Assembly: GCF_025628805.1 (NCBI RefSeq)
Contig: NZ_JAOTBG010000002.1
Location: 67,017-131,016 of the forward strand
Source of the DNA: Anaplasma capra
GTDB lineage: Bacteria; Pseudomonadota; Alphaproteobacteria; Rickettsiales; Anaplasmataceae
DNA length: 64,000 nucleotides
Direction of reading: 5' to 3'
The notes under the pieces were generated by a model, which was not told where the DNA came from, made no database searches, and saw only the letters and a program-made list of their open reading frames with translations. The position numbers and the translations under genes are program-made. Below are positions 8,950 to 17,786 of this stretch, piece after piece. Within the stretch, counting starts at the first letter, position 1. Every line of letters begins with the position of its first letter.

Positions 8950-10320
8950 TCAACTCGCCAGCGAGGATTCGGTTTTTTTCCGCATGGGAGACACAAACCT
9001 GTAGACCCCGTTTTCCACTCGAAGACAAAACGCAACCATAAGGGAAACTATAGTTGCAAAAAAGATCAGGTAAAACGCCGGGGCCGTACTAAGCCCGGTA
9101 GCGTGGGAAAACCACAGACAAATTGCGGGAGAAAGCGCTCCGGCAAGGTATCCGGCACCATAGGGCAGTGAAAAGCATGTTTGCCGGCACCCCACGGGAA
9201 AAATCAGCGCGATAAATGACCCATACCACCCCACGTATGCACCACACATGATGAAAAACGCTGTGCATGCAATTACAGAGCCCTTGTAAATGAAGTACAC
9301 AACGGGATACAGGGAAACAATAATGCAGGCCATCATAACCAGGAAATACCCCCTCCTCTTACTTGCGTCAGACGCAAACAAGCTGAGGCACGATGCGAGC
9401 GACGCTAGCAACAGCGAGACCACGTACTCCGGATAGCTCAACCTGTGACTTAAATCTATATAGATTGTGGCCAGATAAAAGAACCCGGAAGAGGTCGCTG
9501 CCATAACAAATACCAACAACACTGCACCAATGTTCTCCACCAGAGATTCAAAAATGTTCGTCCTACTCCCCGTTGATTTATACTCCACATAGTCACGGCT
9601 TTCACGTATCTTAGAGCGAAGGTATGGTAGTGGCAGGCCAATTACAACCGCAACCAAAAATGGAATCCTCCACCCCCATTCGTACATCTGCAGCTCCGTG
9701 AAGAGCGTTTCGCACACCCGCACCACAAACGTACCCAAAAACAATCCCAAATTACAGAACGCTATTCTGCAAACCCATATAACTCTTACCTTGCTGCTAT
9801 CAGCGCTTTCAGCCATGAGCACAACACCGCCAATCTCCGCACCGTATGCCAAACCCTGCACTACCCTGAGTATAGTCAGAACCAATGGGGAAAAGATACC
9901 CCAAGTTAGGGGAGTGGGGAGAACGGCCATACACAAAACTGACCCTATGAGCATGGAGGCAGAAATATTTAGGACAATCTTCCTCCCCTTTCTATCGCCT
10001 AAGTAGCCGAAGACCGCAGCACCTAGAGGCCTAGCAACAAAAGCAGATGCAAAAACCAAAAATCCTATGAGTTCGGAAAGATACGCAGCATGGCTTCCCT
10101 GGCTAGACGGAAGAACCCCCTGCGCAAAGAATACCTTATTTATCGTGGAGCTAAGAATACCAAAAATAATGAAATCGTAATGCTCTACAGCATTGCACAA
10201 CAACACAGCGAGCACAATTTCGTTCAGACCCGAGATTCTCCTCCAGATCCTGTATATGTACATAGACGAGCCAACAAGCAGGAAAACCCAACCGCACTGT
10301 AGCATGTGCCATGGGTGCAC
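8950..10320 (-). CDS. MFS transporter, proline/betaine (ProP)-like
   Basis: The 456-aa integral membrane protein has about 12 hydrophobic segments and the major-facilitator loop 2-3 motif RPLGAAVFGYLGDRKGRK. The first segment context (VLLCNAVEHYDFIIFGIL) and the RVVQGLAYGAEIGG block are typical of the metabolite:proton symporter subgroup containing ProP. It probably imports a small osmolyte or amino acid; the substrate cannot be read from sequence. The frame opens at a GTG (10320), but a more usual start could be an ATG at about 10263 (MYIYRIW). Upstream is an extremely AT-rich 40-bp stretch (10330-10370) that may hold its promoter. Confidence 0.88.
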   Translation of the reverse strand: MHPWHMLQCGWVFLLVGSSMYIYRIWRRISGLNEIVLAVLLCNAVEHYDFIIFGILSSTINKVFFAQGVLPSSQGSHAAYLSELIGFLVFASAFVARPLGAAVFGYLGDRKGRKIVLNISASMLIGSVLCMAVLPTPLTWGIFSPLVLTILRVVQGLAYGAEIGGVVLMAESADSSKVRVIWVCRIAFCNLGLFLGTFVVRVCETLFTELQMYEWGWRIPFLVAVVIGLPLPYLRSKIRESRDYVEYKSTGSRTNIFESLVENIGAVLLVFVMAATSSGFFYLATIYIDLSHRLSYPEYVVSLLLASLASCLSLFASDASKRRGYFLVMMACIIVSLYPVVYFIYKGSVIACTAFFIMCGAYVGWYGSFIALIFPVGCRQTCFSLPYGAGYLAGALSPAICLWFSHATGLSTAPAFYLIFFATIVSLMVAFCLRVENGVYRFVSPMRKKTESSLAS

Positions 10321-10408
10321 TCAAGTAAACATTTAAAAGAAATTAATTAATATATTAAAATAAATGAAATCGGGGCGCGGTGGCACGGTAACCTGCACAG
10401 ATTTGGTA

Positions 10409-13228
10409 TTAAGCTATGGGCACTTCACGCATCGGCCCGGGGCATAGTGCGCCCTCACGTATTCTCGACAGAAGCTCATACTCAGAAAAGTCAGAAAAAT
10501 CTTCACGGGGTGAGAACGGGGTCATCTCTTCAGCGTATCGCAACAAAAGCTTTGTAAAGCCCTCCTTTGTAATGCCCAAAATCTCAGTAAAATCTGAGAC
10601 TTGGGTTACCTCAACCGCCCAAGGTGTGATTTTCCAGTACGAAAAAGACACTGCATCTACCGCAGCGCCCTCCGAAACGCACACGGCATCTATAACAGCT
10701 CTAGATGCAAATCCACATCGTATATCAACCTGAGAAGGCACTGAACCAATCTTGTGACACACCACAGTAACACTGCCGTCTTTTAGATATTCCACTCTGT
10801 CACACATGGCAACAACTTGCATTTCATCACTAACATGCCAGAAGAAATTTTTATATGCTTCAATACGTACAGCTGCAGACCTACGTTCGCTGTCCATCTC
10901 AAAAAAGTTACGTGCCATCTTTTCAAATTTTGGCCACCACAGCACAAACGCATATGGATGCTGGGCAGCAATTGCATCAAATTTGCGCCTTGCTATTTCT
11001 AAGAGAAGATTATAATCGCCCTCCGCTACAACACTTGCCAAGTATTCTCGTAGGATCCCATGAACGACTGTGCCAAAACCCCCTGCCACACGCCGGGTGT
11101 CCACCACCCTTACTGGACGCATCTTCAGAATGTATTTCAGGTAGAACACGTACGGATTGTTGATCAAAGTATTCACAGCTTTTGCGGTCAGCACAGACAT
11201 AGCCTTTTTCCTGACTGCCAATTCTGGATTCGGAGCAACCGTGCCGGATGCACCCGCTGTGGCGGCGCCACTGATGGCCTGAATGACGTTGCAGTTCACG
11301 GCGCAGTCCTTCAACAGAAATGCTAGGTATCGAATCCACACGGGCTCACTCACTACACCAAAGTCCTTGGTGGATTTGGTAATCCAAACCTTGCTGGAGT
11401 AGAAAAGGCTGTATAGCACATACATAATGCGTCCGCCGTATTCCTCAGCAGATGGTAGATCTAATTTCTCGCGCATCCAGTTGCTCAGCATAGGGCTGCA
11501 ACGCGGTTTACAATCTGCCTCACTTAACCCAGAAATTATCACAACATCTCTGGTCGCAAGGTTCACAGCAGAAAATTTGTTGCGCTCCCTAGCAAAAAAA
11601 GCACCTATCAGCAGTTCGCACGCCTCTTTGTATTTCACCAGAGAAAACGTCATGGCACCGGTACAACGGTTCCTGAACAGGGAAAAAAATTGCTCTATTC
11701 TGTTCAGTGCATGTGTGTGTGCGGCCAAACCGTTAGTGCCGCATCCGCACAGAAGCTTAAGACACTTGGCATGCGCAGCAGCTACTTCACTAATCGTGCA
11801 GCCCTCGTGCACGGCAATTAGAGGTGATACTGCTCCCATGACCCTACTCCACAGCTCCTCCAATTGCTGAAAGTCTTCTTTTATGACATTGCCTATCGCC
11901 TCAAAGCTTGTAGCTGAGCGCTCTCTTATTATCTCAACTTCCAGTGTAACAAGTAGCTCTCTGTACCCATCGGCGTCATATCCAAGCGTAACTAGCGGGT
12001 GTTTTAGCAGATATAACAGCCGCACAGTATCTTCGGGCGAAAGCAATACCTCAACCACACAAAGTACGAGGGGGGCTATCACTCTATCATAATCCAGAGT
12101 TGCTGCTTCCGCTTGTTCGATATAGGACAGAGCATCTATCCTATGAGTGAGAGAGTTGCTACCTATGAATGCAATGCAACGCCCCTCTAGGGAACGCGCA
12201 ACGTCCATATCACAGTTAGCACCCCCTGGTGTTGACGTGTGTCTCTCACCTAAGACTCGCCCACATACGGCTGCAACGCCAGCCGGGGCTTCTCCACTTT
12301 CTGCTGTCTTGCATAATTTCAGAATCTCCGCAACCTTGGTGGCTTCTTCAGCCTCCGAAGAACATGTAACGAGCTTGATGTTTTCCGTATTTTTGGCGCC
12401 ATAGTCTTGGAGAGAATGCTCGACAATCCCAAAATTGAATAGTGACTCAACAACATGATTCGTCCTCACTCGACCAAGTCTCTGTATATCGTTCCTATCT
12501 ATACCAAGCTCCCTTAGCAAGCGCACAAGGTAATACTGATAGTGCTCACAGTGTACAGCCCCCCACTTATGCTTAGGAAGTTCCAAGTCAACGTACGGAA
12601 GAACGATTGCAACATCCAGCACACTACCAATTAGTGACTGCAAAAAACGTGTGAATACTTTGCTGAACACAACACCCGCCACAATGACTTTTTTGCCTCG
12701 TTGATTCAGACTTTCCGTAAACAAATCAATACAGTACCCTGGAGGCGCAATACCCAGACCACTTGCCTCCCTCTCCCACCACAGCACTAATTCGTACAGA
12801 AAGTCGGCAGTGCGGCAATACCCAAACTCATCACTACGGCAAACTCGCAATGCACTCGATTCTACGCAGTTCACGTATAGCTCATCAAGTAAGGAAGACA
12901 GCTCACCAGCCATACGCAGAGGGTAATTAGAACCATGGTCTACATTCCATTTCTCTATGAACTGAACCAGTAACAGAAGCTGCTCTGCCGCGCTTATTGC
13001 AACACCATGGGACGTGAGTGCACACCCCTCAATGTCAGAAAACGCCAGAATTTCTGGACCGGTACCGGCACCACTGTATGCAGTAAGTTTAGAAATCTCA
13101 TTGCTGAAAAGTCGCGCATCTTCCGCACTAGGAACAACAATTACACCCACCTGCTGGTCACTAGCGTACTGTGAAACCACCTCCACAAATGACTCGCTAC
13201 AGTGTGCTGTAAAAACCTTGCCACTCAT
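10409..13228 (-). CDS. AddB-like double-strand-break repair protein with degenerate nuclease motif
   Basis: The 939-aa protein resembles alphaproteobacterial AddB. It has a long helicase-like N-terminal region without a Walker A motif and a C-terminal PD-(D/E)xK-like domain starting near NTLINNPYVFYLKYILKMRP (about 690) with GTVVHGILREYL (His723). In active AddB nucleases the core reads ADRIE followed by DYKTG. Here the first part survives as CDRVE (Asp810), but the second reads CHKIG (824-828), replacing the acidic residue with Cys, and the later Gln motif is also lost. AddB normally works with AddA in RecBCD-like end processing; addA is not in this window. I am confident in the family and less so in the function, which may be structural only. 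Confidence 0.8.
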   Translation of the reverse strand: MSGKVFTAHCSESFVEVVSQYASDQQVGVIVVPSAEDARLFSNEISKLTAYSGAGTGPEILAFSDIEGCALTSHGVAISAAEQLLLLVQFIEKWNVDHGSNYPLRMAGELSSLLDELYVNCVESSALRVCRSDEFGYCRTADFLYELVLWWEREASGLGIAPPGYCIDLFTESLNQRGKKVIVAGVVFSKVFTRFLQSLIGSVLDVAIVLPYVDLELPKHKWGAVHCEHYQYYLVRLLRELGIDRNDIQRLGRVRTNHVVESLFNFGIVEHSLQDYGAKNTENIKLVTCSSEAEEATKVAEILKLCKTAESGEAPAGVAAVCGRVLGERHTSTPGGANCDMDVARSLEGRCIAFIGSNSLTHRIDALSYIEQAEAATLDYDRVIAPLVLCVVEVLLSPEDTVRLLYLLKHPLVTLGYDADGYRELLVTLEVEIIRERSATSFEAIGNVIKEDFQQLEELWSRVMGAVSPLIAVHEGCTISEVAAAHAKCLKLLCGCGTNGLAAHTHALNRIEQFFSLFRNRCTGAMTFSLVKYKEACELLIGAFFARERNKFSAVNLATRDVVIISGLSEADCKPRCSPMLSNWMREKLDLPSAEEYGGRIMYVLYSLFYSSKVWITKSTKDFGVVSEPVWIRYLAFLLKDCAVNCNVIQAISGAATAGASGTVAPNPELAVRKKAMSVLTAKAVNTLINNPYVFYLKYILKMRPVRVVDTRRVAGGFGTVVHGILREYLASVVAEGDYNLLLEIARRKFDAIAAQHPYAFVLWWPKFEKMARNFFEMDSERRSAAVRIEAYKNFFWHVSDEMQVVAMCDRVEYLKDGSVTVVCHKIGSVPSQVDIRCGFASRAVIDAVCVSEGAAVDAVSFSYWKITPWAVEVTQVSDFTEILGITKEGFTKLLLRYAEEMTPFSPREDFSDFSEYELLSRIREGALCPGPMREVPIA

Positions 13229-13326
13229 GAGTTTCTACAAAATCACGTAACACACATACTAGCGTAGCAACGCTTTTGGTACAATTTTTTACGGAATGGA
13301 GCGGTACCTGAGCACCTACAGAAATA

Positions 13327-14919
13327 TTACCCGCCCACCGGGGCTACACTCAGTATAGGTGCTATCCTGCCGATTATTCTACCCACAACCGGAGCAGATA
13401 CGGTACCACCCGTGACTTTCGCACCCTTAGGCTCGTCAATCATCACAAGAATTGCGTATTTGGGCTCCAAGATAGGGAAGATGCCTAAGAACGAAACAAG
13501 GTTTGCGTCCTTGCGGTATCTGCCGTCAATCACTTTCTCCGCAGAGCCGGTTTTCCCCCCGACAGAATACCCCTTCACGTTCGCCCTTTTACCCGTACCG
13601 TGCTCAACCGCAAACCTCAGTAGCCGCCTAACCTCGTATGACGTTCTACTGCTCACTATTCTTCTGCCTTCCGCCTCACGTCCCAGAATTAGCGTGGCCT
13701 CGTGCATTATGCCATCATTCACGAGCCCAGCAGCGGCTTGCACGACATGTACCGGAGTAACTGCAACCCCGTATCCATACGAAGCCGTGGCAACGGTGCT
13801 ACTTCCCCACTCTCTAGGAAAAATTGGGAACCCCTTTTCTGGCACCTCCAAGCCTAGATCTGACAACAAATCCATTCTGTCAAAGTACTCCAGTTGTATA
13901 TCTTTGCCTAAATCCATAGCAATTTGCGCCATACCCACGTTAGAGGACTGCGCAAAAATTTCCCGTACACTCAACACTGGACGACGCGACTTGTACATGT
14001 CGCTAATCCTATATCTGCCAATAGCAAAAGGTTGCGAAACGTCATATGTGTCCTCAGTTGAGACCTTACCCGAATCTATGGCGCTGGCCACTGTAAACAA
14101 CTTGAATACTGAACCCATTTCGTACACGCCAAGAGTGGCTCTGTTGAATCTTTGATAGCTCTCAAATTTTGAACGATTGTTTGGATCAAAGTCGGGGAGG
14201 CTTACCGCAGCAAGGATTTCACCATTCCTTACATCCATGACAACGCCAACACCAGCAGAAGCATCATACTTGTTTACTTGGCGCAGTACTTCGTCTCTTA
14301 CAACATTCTGCACCCTAATATCTACCGACAGTCTAACGTCACCCTTGACATCAGAGCTATCCACGTACCTTTCTATGCCTGAAATGCCCTTACCATCGGA
14401 GCTTACATAGCCAAGTATGTGTGAAAGTAGATTGCCATGTGGGTATACGCGCTTAACTTCCTTAGTTAAGTGCAGCCCCTTCAACTTCAATGCTCTAATC
14501 TCCGCTTCCTCAGCGGGGGTTATACCGCGCTTTATCCATATGAACTTTCTCCTAGGCAACAGTAACCTGCGTATGTGCTCCCTGTCGCCATGCAGGACAG
14601 CCGCCACTTTTTCGATCACCAACTCTGGATGTGATACGACAGTTGTATCAGCAGAAAGCGATGCAACGGCAACATCCATTGCCAGTATTTCACCATTTCG
14701 ATCAAATATCATAGACCGGTTTCTAGGCTCCTGGCTCTCGCTAGTTGGCGCTTCCATCTCTCTAGATGGAGTAACCGTAAGAGTCATCAGCCTGAAGGCT
14801 AATATCACAAAAAAAAGCGCAAACGGAATCGCGGAGTATATAAGCCGTCTTCTGCTTCTGCGTGGAACCCCACTTTGCGGCTCGAAGCTATAAAAAATTT
14901 TCTCTACACGGTCACGCAA
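13327..14919 (-). CDS. ftsI: Class B penicillin-binding protein (FtsI/PBP3-like transpeptidase)
   Basis: The 530-aa protein has one N-terminal membrane segment (about 27-46), a dimerisation domain and a transpeptidase domain with all three catalytic motifs: SVFK (Ser270-Lys273), SSN (325-327) and KTG (456-458). FtsI cross-links septal peptidoglycan at division. Retention of every catalytic residue indicates selection for activity in a lineage long considered to lack a wall. dapA at 22.4 kb belongs to the same residual pathway. It is divergent from hemB, with the 28-bp repeats between them. Confidence 0.94.
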   Translation of the reverse strand: MRDRVEKIFYSFEPQSGVPRRSRRRLIYSAIPFALFFVILAFRLMTLTVTPSREMEAPTSESQEPRNRSMIFDRNGEILAMDVAVASLSADTTVVSHPELVIEKVAAVLHGDREHIRRLLLPRRKFIWIKRGITPAEEAEIRALKLKGLHLTKEVKRVYPHGNLLSHILGYVSSDGKGISGIERYVDSSDVKGDVRLSVDIRVQNVVRDEVLRQVNKYDASAGVGVVMDVRNGEILAAVSLPDFDPNNRSKFESYQRFNRATLGVYEMGSVFKLFTVASAIDSGKVSTEDTYDVSQPFAIGRYRISDMYKSRRPVLSVREIFAQSSNVGMAQIAMDLGKDIQLEYFDRMDLLSDLGLEVPEKGFPIFPREWGSSTVATASYGYGVAVTPVHVVQAAAGLVNDGIMHEATLILGREAEGRRIVSSRTSYEVRRLLRFAVEHGTGKRANVKGYSVGGKTGSAEKVIDGRYRKDANLVSFLGIFPILEPKYAILVMIDEPKGAKVTGGTVSAPVVGRIIGRIAPILSVAPVGG

Positions 14920-15112
14920 GGCTCCCTCAAGTAAAAACCCTTCAAGAAGGTTAGACGCTACACTTAGCTACATCAACTAATTTCGGTGCAACAAAAGCAC
15001 AACCAATGGCATTGTGTGGGATAAATCTGCCATAGCACCTTCATACGATACAGTCAGGTACATTGCGCATCGTGCACTCTACCATCCCCGATTGCAGTAT
15101 CAGAATACGTGA

Positions 15113-15196
15113 ATGTCAAGTTAGTTGCTGAGTGTTACAAGTGTCAAGTTAGTTGCTGAGTGCTACAAATGTCAAATTAGTTGCTGAGTGCTACAA
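15113..15196. repeat. Three tandem 28-bp repeats upstream of hemB
   Basis: Units at 15113-15140, 15141-15168 and 15169-15196 share the core GTCAAGTTAGTTGCTGAGTG and differ at only a few positions. They end 40 bp before the hemB start in the 316-bp ftsI/hemB divergent spacer, so they overlap the likely hemB promoter. The unit is not a multiple of three and is non-coding. Nothing else is evident in the rest of the spacer. Confidence 0.95.
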
Positions 15197-15236
15197 AAGA
15201 AAATAGACTTGGTCACCAGAGTGCGATAGGTGTCAC

Positions 15237-16232
15237 ATGCAATTTCCCAAGACGAGGCTCCGGCGTAGGCGTAGTCATGCCTGGATGCGTGATATGGTCA
15301 GGGAAACGGTGCTCCGCGCCGGGGATTTGGTGTTACCTATATTTGTCTTTGCTGGCGAAGGAGAAAGTGTCCCAATAGAGGGTTTGGAGTGTATGCGACA
15401 TGTATCCGTGAAGGGTGCAGCGCATTTGGCACGCGAAGCACGTAAAACGGGCATCAACGCAGTCATTTTGTTTCCCTCCGGGTGTGAAAAGTCTGTCGGA
15501 GCAGAAGAAGCCTATAACCCGGATAATCTCATTTGCAGAGCAATACGTTGTATCAAGGATGCCGTACCGGAAATTGGGGTCATGGCCGATGTAGCGCTTG
15601 ATCCCTATACAGTTTCTGGTCACGATGGAATACTGGTGAATGACCGAGTGGATAATGACGCCACAATAGGTGTGCTGTGCAAGCAGGCAGCGGTGCTTGC
15701 AGCCGCAGGTTGTGATGTCGTTGCCCCCTCTGACATGATGGATGGCAGAGTTGGTGCAATTAGAGAGTTTCTCGACAATTGCGGGTTCAGTAACACCTGC
15801 ATACTCTCCTACGCCGCAAAGTTCTGCTCGTGTCTATATAAGCCATTCCGCGAAGTGGTGGGCTCTCGCACTATGTCCCAGCCCATAGATAAAGGCACGT
15901 ACCAGATGGACATAGCAAACTCCAGGGAGGCCGTGCTGGAGGCACGTATGGACATTGATGAGGGTGCTGACATCGTCATGGTCAAACCAGGAGTGTTCTA
16001 CCTGGATGTGATATCCGCCGTGAGTACTGCATTTGAGGTGCCAGTGTTTGCATATCAGGTCGGAGGAGAGTATGCAATGATAAAGGCTGCATCGGCGAAT
16101 GGATGGCTTGACTATAACCAATGCATGCACGAAGCACTGATAAGCATGAAGCGCTCAGGGGCCAGGTGCATTATCACCTACGCAGCACTGGAAATGGCAA
16201 AAATGCTCGATACCGGGGAAACTAGTGGCTAA
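15237..16232 (+). CDS. hemB: Delta-aminolevulinic acid dehydratase (porphobilinogen synthase)
   Basis: The 331-aa protein contains both Schiff-base lysine contexts (SYAAKFCSCLYKPFR and DIVMVKPGVFYLDV) and the conserved DMMDGRVGAIRE segment. It condenses two aminolevulinate molecules into porphobilinogen in haem synthesis. Start: ATG at 15237 with a GATAGG-type ribosome binding site. An arginine-rich stretch (RLRRRRSH) precedes the conserved MRDMVRE region. Its last eight bases overlap nadE, so the two are cotranscribed. The promoter region holds three 28-bp tandem repeats. Confidence 0.97.
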   Translation: MQFPKTRLRRRRSHAWMRDMVRETVLRAGDLVLPIFVFAGEGESVPIEGLECMRHVSVKGAAHLAREARKTGINAVILFPSGCEKSVGAEEAYNPDNLICRAIRCIKDAVPEIGVMADVALDPYTVSGHDGILVNDRVDNDATIGVLCKQAAVLAAAGCDVVAPSDMMDGRVGAIREFLDNCGFSNTCILSYAAKFCSCLYKPFREVVGSRTMSQPIDKGTYQMDIANSREAVLEARMDIDEGADIVMVKPGVFYLDVISAVSTAFEVPVFAYQVGGEYAMIKAASANGWLDYNQCMHEALISMKRSGARCIITYAALEMAKMLDTGETSG

Positions 16233-17769
16233 GATCTTCATAGCGCAGCTAAATTACAATTCGGAAGACGTACGCGGCAACCTTGAGAAGATACTTGCTG
16301 GGTACGAAGAAGCATCAGGTAGCGGGGCAGACATCATGCTATTGAGCAGGTATGCAATATCTGGGTACCTTGGTAAAGCTCCGCCATTTCTGAGAGAATT
16401 CACAGAGCTGTGTTACGGGCACCTGCAAAGCCTTGCATCACACACACTAAACAGAAGGACTTGCATTGTAGTCGGCAGTATAGAAAAAAAGGACAATCAG
16501 CTACATGAGGCTGTTTTCTTATTATCCGGTGGCGCAATACAAACCCTCATGTGTGTGCCAAGGCATATGTGCGATACCACTGGAAGCTGTGTAGCGTTCA
16601 GCACAAATGGCTTGAAGTGTGTACTGTTGTTTGGAGACGGGCCATCGGTGCAAGAGAATGCACGTGCCAGCATGCTGAGCAGCGCAGACCTGATCATACT
16701 AATGGGGCAATCCACCCGCGGATGGCCAGATGCTTTGCCTTACTGCACAGAGCTCTCCAAAAAATTTGGTGTTCAAGTGGCGTACATTAACCTACTAGGT
16801 GGGTATGAAAACCAAGTTTTTCCCGGGGGGTCGTTAATTTGCAGTGGCACAAAAGCACACCTGTGCACCCTATGGTCGGAAGAGACAAAGGTTTTTAGTC
16901 CTGACACCATACCACACAGTATCACAGCGCCTCCAGCAAGTGAAGAGCAAGATTACCAGAACCTCATGCTTGCGCTGAGGGACTACACCCACAAAAACAG
17001 ATTCACCGGTGCAATACTGGGAATGTCTGGTGGAATAGACTCGGCATTGGTCGCCACCATCGCTGCTGACGCCCTCGGGCCAGAGCACACACACACGTTC
17101 ATGTTACCGATGAGGTACACAGTAGATTCAAGCGTAGAGGATGCCGCCAAATGCGCCGCAAATCTTGGTATCAACCATGCAGTGGTACCCGTAGAGGACG
17201 TTTTTTGTGCCTCACTTGAAAGTCTACATACGCTTTTCAAAAATTCTCATCCAGATATCACAGAAGAGAATATACAATCCAGAATAAGGGGTATGTTTTT
17301 AATGGCAGTAAGCAATAGGACTGGATTGTTGCTTCTTGCTACTGGAAACAAATCTGAGTTGTTAACGGGGTACATGACTTTATACGGGGATACGTGTGGA
17401 GGCTTTGCCCCTATAAAAAGCGTATATAAAACCAGAGTGTATGAGCTTGTAAAGTGGAGAAATAGCAATGTGCCACAGGGCAGCCTCTGCAAAAAAGTCG
17501 GGGTGGTTCCTGAAGAAATAATACACAAACCTCCCTCTGCAGAGCTCAAGCCCGGCCAGAAGGATCAGGACATTTTACCCGAATACCCTGTTTTAGACCG
17601 GGCGCTATACGCGCTTGTGGATATGGAACAGACACGGGAAGAAGCAACACGCTCGGGGTTAAGCAGAGATGTGGTTGAGTTGGTGGCAACCCTGGTGCAA
17701 GGGTCGTCTTTCAAACTTCAGCAAGTCCCGTGTGGGCCAATAATAGGAAGCAGCACGCCACCTGCCTAG
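16225..17769 (+). CDS. nadE: NAD+ synthetase with a catalytically degenerate glutaminase (nitrilase-fold) domain
   Basis: The 514-aa protein has the two-domain layout of glutamine-dependent NAD synthetases: a nitrilase-fold N-terminal half (about 1-230) and an ATP-dependent synthetase half (about 250-514) with the PP-loop SGGIDSALV (268-275), ATGNKSELLTGYMTLYGD (372-389) and PPSAELKPGQKDQD (436-448). The glutaminase triad appears lost. The PELALTGY Glu aligns with Arg42, the catalytic Lys before Arg-His aligns with Pro112, and the catalytic Cys of the CED segment aligns with Phe136. The downstream GGYENQVFPGGS block is kept. The enzyme therefore probably uses free ammonia. The GTG start overlaps hemB by eight bases and has GGGGAA at good spacing. 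Confidence 0.93.
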   Translation: MAKIFIAQLNYNSEDVRGNLEKILAGYEEASGSGADIMLLSRYAISGYLGKAPPFLREFTELCYGHLQSLASHTLNRRTCIVVGSIEKKDNQLHEAVFLLSGGAIQTLMCVPRHMCDTTGSCVAFSTNGLKCVLLFGDGPSVQENARASMLSSADLIILMGQSTRGWPDALPYCTELSKKFGVQVAYINLLGGYENQVFPGGSLICSGTKAHLCTLWSEETKVFSPDTIPHSITAPPASEEQDYQNLMLALRDYTHKNRFTGAILGMSGGIDSALVATIAADALGPEHTHTFMLPMRYTVDSSVEDAAKCAANLGINHAVVPVEDVFCASLESLHTLFKNSHPDITEENIQSRIRGMFLMAVSNRTGLLLLATGNKSELLTGYMTLYGDTCGGFAPIKSVYKTRVYELVKWRNSNVPQGSLCKKVGVVPEEIIHKPPSAELKPGQKDQDILPEYPVLDRALYALVDMEQTREEATRSGLSRDVVELVATLVQGSSFKLQQVPCGPIIGSSTPPA

Positions 17770-17786
17770 ATACATCACCAGGGGTT

